Source: Asterella californica
Taxonomy: Eukaryota > Streptophyta > Marchantiopsida > Marchantiales > Aytoniaceae
Length of the DNA stretch: 64,000 bases
Assembly (NCBI GenBank): GCA_036924285.1
Contig: JAYKYS010000002.1
Span: 45,027,501 to 45,091,500 of the forward strand
Reading direction: 5' to 3'
The notes under the pieces were generated by a model. It made no database searches. It saw only the letters and a program-made list of their open reading frames with translations, and had not been told where the DNA came from. Both the position numbers and the translations under genes were made by a program. Below, in pieces: positions 24,162-34,574 of this stretch. How positions within the stretch are numbered: the first letter of the stretch is position 1; each line of letters begins with the position of its first letter.

Positions 24162-24223
24162 GATTGTCAAACTCTTCTTCTAAGTTCAAACACAGAAGAA
24201 TCTCCACCCGTTGAGTTCACCAC

Positions 24224-25017
24224 CGTATCGTGTCAGATTTTGCGTGAAGGATATTTAAGAAAATGCGAGCTTCCTTGATGTGGAGATGTAGTGTGCTGAA
24301 CAGAGATAAGAAAGAGACAAACACGCACGAGAACGAATGTCACAATATATACCAACTCTCAATGTACATACACTGCCGGTTCTTTCTCCCTACGAACACA
24401 AAACTAAGAAACAAACCAGAGCGGTTTGTAATCTATTTCAAAACCTCTTAAAACGAGCCCTTGAATCACAACCCAGACCCAAAACAATCGATGCTTAGCT
24501 CAAAGTAAGAGAAACTTCTCTTTGCTAACAAAAAGAGCTGCACCAGCATCACATGATTCAAACCCAAGTCCAAACAGTGTAATGAAAATGAAGATCCAAT
24601 GTTGTGCCAAAAGCCCGTAAGCTGAGGTCTAGCTTGTTTTATCCATCTTTTGGATCTCATAACTTCTCCACTAGGCGTCCAAATGAAGTAGACAAAGTGC
24701 ATATGGAAATCTGACAACGAGCTCTACGCATTGATGCGATGAAAGTGAAGATCAAAAGTTGTGCCAAATGTTCGTAAGCTGGAGCTTAGCTTGTTTTACC
24801 CATCTTTCGAATCTCGTAATTTCTCCACTAGACGTCCAAATGAAATAGACAAAGTGTCTATGGAAAGCTGACAAGGAGTTCTACCCATTGATGCAATGAA
24901 AGTGAAGGTTCGAAGTCGTGCCAAAAGTCTCACTTTTAGTGTCATGAGTGTATTTGGAGCGATAAGAGTAAGTACCGAAAACAGATTTTCATATAGGAGC
25001 CGGTCCACGACACGACA
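24224..25017 (-). repeat. T-family LTR a (794 bp, internally deleted), 5' LTR of T2
   Basis: Starts at 25,017 (TGTCGTGTCGTGG) and ends at about 24,224 before a TGGTGAACTC primer-like site. It keeps the U3 repeat zone (two full ~160-bp units at 24,620-24,785 and 24,790-24,935, part of a third) and the last ~300 bp, but lacks about 1 kb of the middle relative to LTR b. The array's outer flank is 25,018 onward; because the other end is truncated, no target duplication can be tested. Confidence 0.85.
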
Positions 25018-25164
25018 ACGTAAGGAGAAAAGATGAATAACTCAACAAATCTAAGGTAATACCATTGAGGAAATTCTTTCACGAGGATAGTACCAGGAGA
25101 AAATTTGTGAGAAAAGTTTCATTAAGGAAACCTTTGAATAAGTACGAGTGTTGTTTTGGAAGCT
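25018..25164. other. Short unassigned spacer between T array and element A
   Basis: About 150 bp of AT-rich sequence with no coding potential that I can see. It is the flank into which either the T array or element A inserted. Confidence 0.4.
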
Positions 25165-27131
25165 TGTGGTGCCCACAAATTACAAGATTCACGAATTTTT
25201 GAAATTTTTAAGAATAATAACTTGTTTGTATAACTGAAGAAGCGTTGTTACTTAAGGTTACGTCTTCCTTAGCAGGAAGATGATCTTAAGGGTTGTTTGT
25301 AATAATAAGTTGACATCTTCAGAAGATGACCATTTTCGGAAGAGCGTCTTCTCAGTTGCGTCTTCGGAAGACGGGAAGACGGCGGAAGACACCCATCTTC
25401 CGGAAGGCAGCGACCGCGAAAGCCTAACCATGAATTTCCAGGTAAGAGAGTGGGTGTACCTACTAGGTAACACCAAGGTGGTAGGTAGGTCGGGTAAGCC
25501 ACCTAGGGTCGAAACCCCTAATCTGCGGGGAAGATGCGCAGGAAGCGCATTAGCGCATTCCAACTTCCCGCAGCAAGCACGCTCTTCAGAAGATCGAAAT
25601 CAGCGAGGTGAGCTTCGAGTGAAGAAATCAGCAAGGAGAAATTGAGTGAGGACATAGCAATTAGAAGCTCGCAAGAAGGCGAGGTCGAATTGCTGAAGCG
25701 CAGGAAGCATACTGAGTGAAACGCGTTTCCTAAGAATCTCCCGGAAGCTGACATTGGAAGCAGCTGAGTGAAATCGGAGGTGGACGACTTGATCGATTGA
25801 GGTGTAGACTGGAGCTGACGACGGAGGCAGCTCAATGGGGTCGCATTGGAGCTGGGACCAGAGCCAGAAGCGCGCAGAAGGTCGAAAGCAACTCGGGAAG
25901 CAGAAGAAGACTGTAGAGGTTCTTCCCACGTTCTTTTCCCTTCCCACTTCTTCTCGCCTTTGTTTGGTTATCCCCCGCGCTTCCCCGGTTGTTTGCAGAC
26001 AGCCTGATCGATTACCCCCATCCTCATTTTTCCTATTGTGACATTGGGTGCAGAAGCGCTGCCCAATTTCTGTCAGACATCTTCTTGATTCTTCCTGAGT
26101 TCAATTTGCGCTTCCCTATCCATCGTCCTCAAATTGACGATCCCAGCTATCGATTTCCCTACCCGATTACTCCTCTCCTCCTGAAACCTGGAGCAGAAGA
26201 CACTTCAGAAGATTGGAACATCTTCGGAAGACTGTCTTCGGAAGTCGATTGTACACAATTCGTATCAAGAGTGGATTTGTGTTGCTTTTGTGTTAAGAGA
26301 GGCTTGGTACGAATCCTGAGTGACGTGGTGAGTTGTTTTGTTATTTCGAGAAGATGGAAGTCAGGAACTAGGCTTGTGCCCTCGGTCTTCCAAGCTTCTC
26401 AACTCCACATCTTCCTAGAGAGACTAGAAGACTGAAAGGCAGGCAAAATGAGCGAGAAGACGTGAGGGTCCATTTCGAATCTCTTCTGTCCGACCCATAG
26501 CAGCCGTTCCTTCTTCTTCCCAAACTTGGAAGAGAGTCGTGAGAAGTCTTGCTGACATAATCTTGAGGGAATGGTCGAGGGTCATGTCTTCCCATCGAGC
26601 AGCAAGCTTCTTCTGAGTGTGTATGAGAAGTGAGAAGTCAGAAGAACAGAGTGCAACTGTCTTGAGTCTGTTGTGAGGATAGATTACGCGTAGGAAGAAG
26701 AAGACAGGTGAGACCAGTGAAGGGAAGCCCGACTTCGGGAGGTCTTCCGAGAAAGACATTGAATCAGAAACTGTCCCGGGTGTCTTCTCAGAGACCACTG
26801 TCACCGCAGGAGTCCGCAACCATCTTCTAAACCTGTTATGCACTCTTCGCGAATCTTGTATCTTCTAATAGGAAGTAGGATGTAATGCAAGGTGGGTTGT
26901 CTTCTTGGTAACCCATGCGAGGCCTTGCTTAGTTAGGATGGTTTAGATATAGCTCGGAAGACGAGAGCTATCTAAGAAGTACTGTTAGAATCCCGGAAGA
27001 CGGAGTAGCTGTCTTCTGGAAGACTAGTTTCGTCTTCTGAGAAGTAGAAGCTAGACTGTGGGCACTTGGGAAGGACTGAGCCTCCAGCTCACAGTAAACA
27101 CGTGTGGCTTATTGCAACAGAGTTTTCAAGC

Positions 27132-29436
27132 ATGTCGATGCATCCGCGAGGCTTGGTGTTACCAGCGGCAGAATTGGCCGAGGCCACTCCTTTCCTCAAG
27201 GAGTTGGATCTCGACTTCTTCCTGTGGGATTGGAACCTCGCCGACCAAGGACTTCTGGAGGAGGTGTGGGCAGCGTTATCACCTCGCAACCGTGTACCTG
27301 CGAAGGCAGGAGTAGCTCGAGGAAGACCATCTTCCTGGACTGAAGATTGGTGGCACAGAGCTTTTCACATGTCAGAATTTGAGGATCGAGGGTATTGGTT
27401 TGAGAAGAAGATTTTGCCCAGTGTCGTGAGTACGTGGCATGTGCTTGGGAGCACCACTTGTCTTTTCGTGGAAGACAGGCAGGGTAGGAATGGATGGAAG
27501 ATCGAATCTTATCGGGAGTCGAAGAAGCGACTTCTGGCGAAGCTGTTTCTGCATCTCTTCCTCAAGGGGAAAGCGCAGAAGACGAGGTACATGGGAGATC
27601 AGGACGTAGAGTTCCTGGAACCAGTGTGGGCTAAAAGAGTGCCCATCTACTGGGGCGCATACGTCCACAACTATGTACAGGCGGAGCTAGCGTACTTGGG
27701 TACCCCGGCGGGAGGACACTTGACACCTTTCCTCTGCTACTTGTACGTAGCCATGGGGGATCTTAGGAAAGATCAGCTGGCGAAGTATGGGCCAACAGGG
27801 CAACAGGAAGAGAAGAAGGAGACCTCGGAAGACGACGACCGAGCAGCAGCCGCAACTCCCCCTCCCACCTTGATGCCACAGCTGAGACCCGGCTCTCACC
27901 AGAAGACGCTTCTGGTCCGGGAAGACGAGTCTAGTGGATCGGAAGACGCCACGCCACCGAGGAAGATGGGTCCTAGAAGTGTACCTAGGAAGCCCACCTC
28001 CCTCATTCATTCAAGATCGGAGTCGGACTCGGAAGAAGAACTGCTGAGTACCCGATCGAAGCAGAAGACCGCTTTTGCAACACCAGGGAGTCTTCCAAAG
28101 ACTCCAGAAGACAAGGGAAGGAGAGATACTCCTACTGCGATGCGGGGAAGCACAGTGAAGAGGACCGCTTCTGTCATGAGGAGGGATCTTCCACCTCGGA
28201 AGACGAGAAGGGTGGCTTCTTCTCGTGCGTAGAAGATGAAGGCCATTGTGGTAAAAGAGGCATCCTTACCTCTAGAAGACAAGGTCGACACCTCCGAGCG
28301 AGTGGTGGAGATGAACCTGTCTTCCGCAGGAAGAGTTCAGCGTCTTCTTCCACTCAGAGATCCAGCCAGCCATGGAGTTTCTGGAGAAGAGAGCGAAGGC
28401 TCAGGAGAAGCCCTGCAACCTGCGCACCTTGCTACGACAGGAAGAAGACCAGAAGAAGACGGAGTCGCTGGAAGCTAGTCTCCGCACCACGGAGAAGCTC
28501 GCAGCAAGATACAAGGCGGAAGCAGCCGCTTCTGCCAAGGAGCTGGTGCAGCTTCGGAAGAGCAACCAGGAGTTGCAGACGCGTGTACAGCAACGCGATC
28601 AGGAGGTTCTCCGAGTATGGGAGAAGATCACCGCCCTCGCAAAGGAGAAGATGACATGGGCGAAGCAGCAAGAAGCCGTAGAAGCGCGAGTTGCAGTCGA
28701 GAAGACGCAGCGGAGGCTCGTGCACAGGAGATGCTAGCACAGTCGGTGGAAGCGCTTCGGAAGAAGTTCAACTTCACCGCGGGTAGGAAGTTGCTCACCC
28801 TGGCTAGAGGATGGGACAGCGAGTCCAGAGCAGGGTTGGTAGAATGCAGGGAGAGCATGTTCAGGTACTTGGATGTTCAGGTACTTGGATCGGCAGATAG
28901 AGGGAGTGAAGACACTCTATGGTCTTCCCTCGCTTCCGACACCTGCAACTGTGTCTTCCCAAGCTCCAGCACCATCTACTGGATCCGGAATGGAGAAGGA
29001 GGAGTTTGACCTCGCTGTGCACTTGGTAGTGACAGCGTTGGAAGCCGAGAAGACACCGGAAGACGCTCCAGAAGACAAGATGTCTTCTGGAAGACAGGAA
29101 GACGAGCCGTCTTCTCAAGTATTCCATGTGGAGGAAGCAACTTCTCCGGACCCCTATGAGGTCGCCATGGTCCCTAGTACCGCACCCGTGCCTCAGAAGA
29201 CCGAAGACGCACCACTCGACTCTGCTTCCCAGAAGACGCTCCCGTCTTCCGAAGCAGAAGCCGAAGCCGAGGAAGACGCAACCGCAGCGACAGCAGGGCC
29301 AGCAAAGAGCGATGAGGAGGAAGCCACCTCAATGACACCCGAGGTAACTGCAGGGCTTTCTAGCTTATCAGAAGCCGCGTTAGGAGCTCCGATAGGAGCA
29401 GATCAGGTAGAGATTGCCTCCGTGCAATCAGAGTAG
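27132..29436 (+). pseudogene. Protein A: globular + disordered + coiled-coil LTR protein
   Basis: The first ATG of the main frame is at 27,132; the frame runs to a stop at 28,232. The N-terminal ~230 residues look globular (GWKIESYRESKKRLLAKLF, EPVWAKRVPIYW, HNYVQ, then GG....F..YLYVAM) and align by eye with protein B at 47,440-47,000. Next comes an acidic Ser/Pro/Lys-rich stretch, probably disordered. A coiled coil follows in another frame from ~28,320 to ~28,690 (SLEASLRTTEKLAARYKAE), then in the original frame to 28,872, and in a third frame to 29,436 (Glu/Ala-rich). The last shift comes from a 16-bp tandem duplication. Function unknown; nuclear or gag-like roles are possible. Confidence 0.55.
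28857..28888 (+). repeat. 16-bp tandem duplication causing a frameshift in protein A
   Basis: ATGTTCAGGTACTTGG occurs twice in a row (28,857-28,872 and 28,873-28,888). Sixteen is not a multiple of three, and the reading frame that is open before it continues after it only in the +1 frame. A recent slippage event is the simplest reading. Confidence 0.9.
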
Positions 29437-29560
29437 ATAGTAACCGAAGTGACACACTCCTAGTTTAGTAGGAACGAACATGCTATCTTAAAGGTGATAG
29501 TTTTCCATGTAAAATTAGTTAAGACAACATGTGGCAACATAGGTAACGTAGGAGAAACAA

Positions 29561-30040
29561 GGTGGATGGCTAATTAGGAAGGGGGAACCGCTTGCATGTG
29601 GGCTGGGAGCCTCATGTCAGTGCCCCTCTCTCCTCGGTGGTCGCCTCCTTTGATTCTCACGGCAACGACATAAGTAGGATTGCAGCGTAAGAATGGAGCT
29701 AGCTGCTGCACACCCATATCGATTCTATGGTGCAGGCAGACTAGACACATTAGAGACACATGATAGATAGTTCTTGGCACACTACACCCGTCGTTGGAAA
29801 CATACGAATAGTCTTGGAATACACATGAGGGGTCTGCATGCTCGTACCAGCAGTGGTTCGAAGACGTAGATAGAGGTAGTGGACAGTTTAGGAGCAGGGA
29901 ACGACATCCTCGTGCAGTCCTGTTGACTAGACTGGTGTGTCGAGGAGTAGATGCAGGAAGTAGAGAGAGTGAGCTTCCCAATGCTAATGTGACTTCTTCT
30001 CGGGGAATAGATTGTTGATTTGAGTGCAGAAGCTTAATCC
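29561..30040. other. Unassigned spacer between A and H
   Basis: About 480 bp with no recognised coding sequence. It lies between the putative end of A and the point where the H integrase frame loses similarity (near 30,040). It could be part of A's 3' end or old flanking DNA. Confidence 0.4.
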
Positions 30041-30945
30041 GTGTCTTTTGGATGGTGGGTTCCTTGAATTCGCTCCCAATTGTGCATGAGAAGTGTCCTT
30101 CTTGAGTGGCGGTGACTGTCAGCAGTTTTACACAATAATCCATTACTTTTCTCAGTAAGTCCATTTGCCTTAGGATTATACGGAGTAGTCTTTCGATGCT
30201 TGATCTGAAAGTACTCTGTCAGTGTCTCTATGGTGTTGTTCAAAAAATGTGTGCCCCTATCACTCACCAGTTCCAACGGACATCCAAACCTGGTGATGAT
30301 ATTCTTGTGTAGAAACGCTGCCACTGTTATCGCATCATCTTTCTTTGTTGCTTCAGCTTCCACCCACTTCGTTGCATAATCTGTAGCAACCAATATGTAT
30401 CTTCTTCGTGTCTTCTTTGTTGCTGGATGAATAGGTCCCACAAAATCAATTCCCCACTTCTCGAATGATGCAAGAGGTAAGATAGGATGGAGTGACCACT
30501 GTGTAGTTCGAGTAGGCTTACCTACTCGTTGACAACTGTCACACCTTTTAATGATCGCTTGCACATCTTTGTACATGATGGGTCACCAATATCCTACATC
30601 CAAGATTTTCTTCACTGTGTTGCGAAAGGCATAATGTCCTCCTGCTGGTTCGGGATGCATGGCATCCACCACTCTTCCTACTTCTTTTTCTTCCAGACAT
30701 CTTCGTAGTTCATCATCGGTCCCCTTTTTGAACAGAATACCACTCTTCAGCTCGTACGGTCCGACTTTGTGTATGAACACCGTACGTTGTTCCACATCCA
30801 TTCCTTCAGGACACTGCAATGTATACAGATATCTATATATCTCATGATACCTGCTTGTGGAGGTTACTGTAAGTTGGAAAACTTCTTCATCTGAGAAGTC
30901 ATCTGCTACGTTATCTTGACGCTCTCCTGTCCTCAACCGAGACAA
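30041..30945 (-). pseudogene. Element H integrase (C-terminally truncated)
   Basis: Frame 30,945-30,583 ends with the HHCC zinc finger start (MHPEPAGGHYAF); an in-frame TGA follows GYW, and the same frame resumes at 30,576 with CDSCQRVG (the finger cysteines) and the catalytic core: KWGIDFVGP, SDRGTHF and NGLTEKSN supply the D, D and E. After NGLL the frame shifts and soon ends. The C-terminal domain and the whole 3' LTR of H are missing, cut near 30,040 where sequence of unknown origin begins. All three catalytic residues remain, but the gene is dead. Confidence 0.88.
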
Positions 30946-32246
30946 GTAGTCTGCATTCTCATGATGTTTGCTTGCTCGAGTTTAAACTGTGAATTTGAAC
31001 TCCTGCAATAACAACATCCATCTTGCTATCCTTCCCGACAAATCAGATTTTTGCACCAGATGTTTTAAAGCATAGTGGTCCACGTAGAATACAAACTCGC
31101 ATCCCAACAAGTAGTGTCGAAATTTTCTGACAGAATACACCATCCTAGTGCTTCCCGCTCTGTAGTAGAATAGTTCTTCTCTGCAGCTGATAGCTATCTA
31201 CTCGTATAGTAAATCGGATGGTCTCTCTTTTCGCTGTCTTTTCGACTCAGTATCACTACAATAGCGAATGCTGAAGTATCCACATACACTTGAAAGGGTA
31301 GACTCCAATCTGGTGCCTTCATGACTGGAGCTTCAATCAACTTCGTCTTCAGCATTTCAAAAGCGTTCTGTCTCTGTTCCTGCCAGATGTACTCAGTAGT
31401 CTTCTTCAACAATTCGGTTAGTGGTGCTGCCAAGGTTGCATAGGTTTTTATAAACCTCCGATAGTAACCCACATGTCTTAAAAACCCCCGCAACTCGCTA
31501 ACATTTGAGGGAGGATCCAAAGCTACTATAACTTGAACTTTGTCTAGGTCTACTTCAATGCCTCGCTGCGAGACTCTATGGCCTAATAAAAGACCTTCTG
31601 TCATGGCGAAGAAACACTTTTCTGGGTGTAATGCTAACTGAGTATCTCTACAACGCTGAAAAACTATAGCCAAGGAATTTATATGTTCTTCTCTTGGACC
31701 AAAAACGCAAAAATCATCTATAAAAATTTCTAAGAACTTCCTAAGATACTCCTGGAAAATATTTGTCATCATTCTCTGAAATGTAGCAGGAGCATTACAC
31801 AAACCAAAAGGCATCTTATGATATGCAAAAGTACCCCAGTCAGTGATAAAAGTAGTCTTATCTTTGTCTTCTTCTCTGATGGATACCTGATTATACCCTG
31901 AAAATCCATCGAGAAAACTATAGCACTCATGACTAGCTACCCTATCCAAAATAGAATCTGTTAAAGATAAGGGGTGATGGTCTTTCCTAGTTGCTGCATT
32001 AAGTTTTCGAAAATCTTGGCATACTCTAATTTTACCAGTCTTCTTCTTGGGTACTATCACTATAAGTGATACCCATTCACTGCTAAGGACAGGAAAGATA
32101 ATTCCAGCACTTAAATATTTATCAATTTCATCCTTGACTAGAAGAGAGTACTTCGGGTTTAGTCGATACTGTCTTTGTCTCACAGGTACAGACTTTTCCA
32201 ACAGATCAATTCGATGTTGACCCCACTTCGCGGGAATACCCTTCAT
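30946..32246 (-). pseudogene. Element H reverse transcriptase and RNase H
   Basis: Frame 32,246-31,194 encodes RT from just after the protease linker: WVSLIVIVPKKKTGKIRVCQD, then FLDGFSGYNQVSI (first Asp), KMPFGLCNAPATFQRMM and EIFIDDFCVFG (catalytic Asp pair), the thumb (HVGYYRRFIKTYATLAAPLTE) and the RNase H start with YVDTSAFAI. RNase H continues in another frame to about 30,946 (YVDHYALKHL, then HHENADYLSRL). The frame is open upstream of 32,246 for a few codons to the R insertion point at 32,317, so R landed in the protease-RT linker. Confidence 0.88.
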
Positions 32247-32317
32247 GTCTTCTATCTTCCAGGCGAAGACATCCTAGTAGTAAGTTAACATGTCGTGGTA
32301 CGCCTCCAATTCTGCTC

Positions 32318-33231
32318 TGTAACGACCTATGTTACACATAGGAAGTTTGTCTATTAGTAAGATGTTTAGTTCTAACTAAGTGTTGAGAATGTTTATTTGC
32401 TGGCAAAGTACTTTTAGGAGATATCAAGTTAGTCATGACTAGCTAAAAGTTAGTTATGGTTAAACTTAGCTGTACTTTTGGCAGAATTCAGATATTTGCT
32501 AAAGAGTGAGCACTACTATCTTGTCATCTTGTCTAAAAGGTAGAAAGGGGGTGGAAAGTATCCCTTATCTCCTTTTTGACTTGATATTAGTGGTTGGATT
32601 AAAGTTGTGGACTTTGTGAGCATTAAAAATAAGAAGAGATTCCACATGTTTCCTTTTTAGTGGGTCCTAGTGTAGAGGGGGGGTGGAAATTCGAGATTCC
32701 TTGAGAATATTCCAAAATCTTTCTAGAAGTTGTTGACTTTGAAGGAATAAGCCCATGTGAAAAGGTAAAAAGCCCATGTGATCAATGCTTTTACCTTAAG
32801 TAATATCTTAGTAAAACCCGGTAAAAGTAGTTACGGCTGAGTTACCGGGGGTACCAAAGTAAAAACCTAGAATGTATAAATAGAGGAGTAGAGAAGAGCT
32901 CCTCATCCTTGTTTTCACATTGTCGTAATGACAACTTGAGTAATATAGAGAGTGTGGGATATTTTTAGCATGTGAGAACTTGAGAGACGTCGTTAGAATG
33001 GAGGATTTTAGTTGATGTGTTTAAGGAGATTTTTAGTTGATAAGTTTGTGGGTGTATGAATGAGTGAACTCAGCATTTTCCCTTCAAGTTCATGGTGTGC
33101 TTCCATCAAAGCCATCAGAGGTGACCCCTGAGTGAGAGACAGGCCCGACATGTTGCAGATTCGTGGATGACGATCGTGGAGGTTGAGAGATCGGGGGGGT
33201 AGTTGATCGATAGGACCGCGGAGGGTTTACA
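32318..33231 (+). repeat. 5' LTR of element R (914 bp)
   Basis: Exact length match to the 3' LTR. Differences seen: GTAAGATG against GTAAGGTG, TGCTGGCAA against TGCTGCCAA, TGTGAGCAT against TGTGGGCAT, ATCTTTCTAG against ATCCTTCTAG, and ATCTTAGTAA against ATCTTAATAA. It starts TGTAAC and ends TTTACA. Confidence 0.97.
32875..32883 (+). promoter_or_regulatory. TATA box of element R 5' LTR
   Basis: TATAAATAG, 557 bp into the LTR, followed by a purine-rich stretch where transcription should begin. The same box lies at 40,722-40,730 in the 3' LTR. Confidence 0.8.
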
Positions 33232-33235
33232 TTTT

Positions 33236-33252
33236 TGGTTCCGTTGCCGGGA
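33236..33252 (+). promoter_or_regulatory. Primer binding site of element R (Asp-tRNA-like)
   Basis: TGGTTCCGTTGCCGGGA begins four bases after the LTR. It resembles the TGGCGCCGTTGCCGGGG Asp-tRNA site of Athila/Tat elements, with TT in place of CG at positions 4-5 (plus a one-base difference near the end). Either a different tRNA is used or the match tolerates mismatches. Confidence 0.7.
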
Positions 33253-33529
33253 CCTCACTTGAAGGGATCGTTGAACGATGTTTAGAGTTCAGTTCTATAT
33301 TCGACAAAAGGAGATTATGGGAGAGCACATGGAGAGAACGTTGGGAGGAGAGAGAGCTAACGCGATGTTAGCAACGTTAGAACCTTTCGTGTATCCCGTA
33401 GTGATATATGACGCGTTCGAAGTCATTCTTTACATCTTGTTCACTTAGAAAGGGTTTGAGGAGAGTTGAAAGAGGGTGCAACAAGAGTTGTAGAGAAAGG
33501 AGGAGAGAAAAGTTATTAGAGGAGATAAA

Positions 33530-34060
33530 TTTGTGAGTATAGAAATTCTGCTCTCTGAAAAATTTGTACAGTCGCTGTCAACTTTTCTGTGAATTTTATT
33601 TTCCTGTGAAACTTTCCAGTGTCTTAGATTGGCTGATAACCTATCTAAGACAAAAGAAATCATAGGAAAAGGTGGTCTAGAGAGGAAGCAATGAATTTTC
33701 AAAGTTGAGGGGGTCTATTCGTGAGAGTTGAGGAATTCTGTTATCTAAAAAAATTTACAGTCATTGTCAGATTTTCTGTGAATTTTATTTTCTTGAGAAA
33801 CTTTCCAGTGTTTTAGAGTGGCTGATAAGCTATCCAGGACAAAAGAAATCATGAGAAGATGAGGTCTGAAGAGGGAGAAACGATTTTTCAAAGTGGAGGG
33901 GGTTGACAACCATGAGGGAAGTGAAAATATACAAATTTCAGTTCTCTGAAAATTTGTACAGTCATCACCATCTCTTCTGATCAGGGAAGTTTCTGTTGAA
34001 ACTTCATGATTTAGTAGCTTGGAGGTTGAGCTACTGGAGACCACAAAAATCTTTGAGAGA
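33530..34060 (+). repeat. Three tandem ~190-bp repeats in the R leader
   Basis: Three successive units begin near 33,536, 33,727 and 33,925. Each opens with a variant of TTCTCTGAAAATTTGTACAGTC and continues with TCTGTGAATTTTATTTTC, a GAAACTTTCCAGTGT-like segment, GGCTGATAA and AAAGAAATCAT. The third is the most diverged and shortest. Non-coding on the plus strand. Packaging, dimerisation or promoter roles are conceivable. Confidence 0.85.
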
Positions 34061-34118
34061 TCTCTTACCAACTAAGAGATATACGTTTCGGCATACAAGG
34101 AGGTCTTGAAGATACGTC

Positions 34119-34436
34119 ATGGGGAATCCAGTTCGAATGACGAGGTGGAAGAAGAGACGTTTAGGAGTTCGAACAGAGACGGAGAAGCCCAAGTTAAGTA
34201 TAGATGAGTTACGAACACGCATCTATAGCACTTGGGGTGCCCTCTTTACCCTATACGAAGAAGCTTCCGCGACCATTGGCACAGATTTGAAGAAAGTCGA
34301 GTTTAAAGCATCATTCACTATGGAGGCCACGAATGCTCCTGGTGAAATAGAGTTGGATCCTTACAAGAGTGAGTTCAAGATGTCTGTAGTGATGAGTACA
34401 AACGAGGGTGAGGAGGATCATATCTTCGATAGTTAA
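34119..34436 (+). CDS. Leader ORF 1 of element R, unknown function
   Basis: A true ATG at 34,119 opens a 105-residue frame. The N-terminus is basic (MTRWKKRRLGVRTETEKPK), the rest acidic and Ser/Thr-rich, ending EGEEDHIFDS. I recognise no domain; it is not gag-like. It lies between the triplicated leader repeats and leader ORF 2, upstream of the gag-pol start. That it is unbroken in a young element is weak support for coding; a chance ORF is possible. Confidence 0.4.
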   Translation: MGNPVRMTRWKKRRLGVRTETEKPKLSIDELRTRIYSTWGALFTLYEEASATIGTDLKKVEFKASFTMEATNAPGEIELDPYKSEFKMSVVMSTNEGEEDHIFDS

Positions 34437-34574
34437 TTTTAGACTGGATTTTATTTCGTGTATATCATGTATAATACACGATTTCCAATATAAAGCTCGG
34501 AAGAGTTAAGAAAGTGATGTAGAATTATTTTCCTCTATGATATTTTGTCCACTTAATGGTTGAGAAGGTGCAAC

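Larger units (their letters stand above)
19500..24223 (-). mobile_element. Element T2: deleted internal region of a T-family gypsy
   Basis: The second internal region of the T array, about 1.3 kb shorter than T1. Two sizeable deletions are visible by comparison with T1: one near 22,615-22,625 removes the gag C-terminal part and protease start, and one near 20,037 removes the integrase core. It carries the purine-rich tract at 19,500-19,512 (minus AGAGGGGTGGATG). It could not have moved on its own proteins. Confidence 0.88.
25165..29560 (+). mobile_element. Element A: GAAGAC-rich coding LTR or derivative
   Basis: The left end, TGTGGTGCCCACAA at 25,165, is fixed by comparison with copy A' (3394 downward). 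The right end is a guess; similarity information stops at 28,200 and the ORF at 29,436. No primer site, gag or pol adjoins it on the plus strand, so it may be a solo LTR. It encodes a protein homologous to protein B, which lies in an LTR of element H. The word GAAGAC/GTCTTC is extraordinarily frequent: 28 by hand count in 27,829-29,280, and many in the non-coding leader (25,260-25,400; 26,190-26,250; 26,990-27,050). Confidence 0.6.

Noticed and set aside
25165..30040. Element A as the 3' LTR of element H
   Set aside because: A is on the opposite strand to H, uses a different word (GAAGAC versus CGAAG), and its nucleotide sequence does not match the H LTR. It cannot be the partner LTR.
29574..30164. 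Minus-strand 196-codon ORF beyond the H integrase
   Set aside because: Only its first third overlaps integrase sequence in a shifted frame; the remainder has no gypsy similarity and probably is chance reading into the spacer.
33445..34071. Two similar minus-strand ORFs in the R leader
   Set aside because: They are antisense readings of the tandem ~190-bp repeats; similarity follows from the repeat, with no start or domain.
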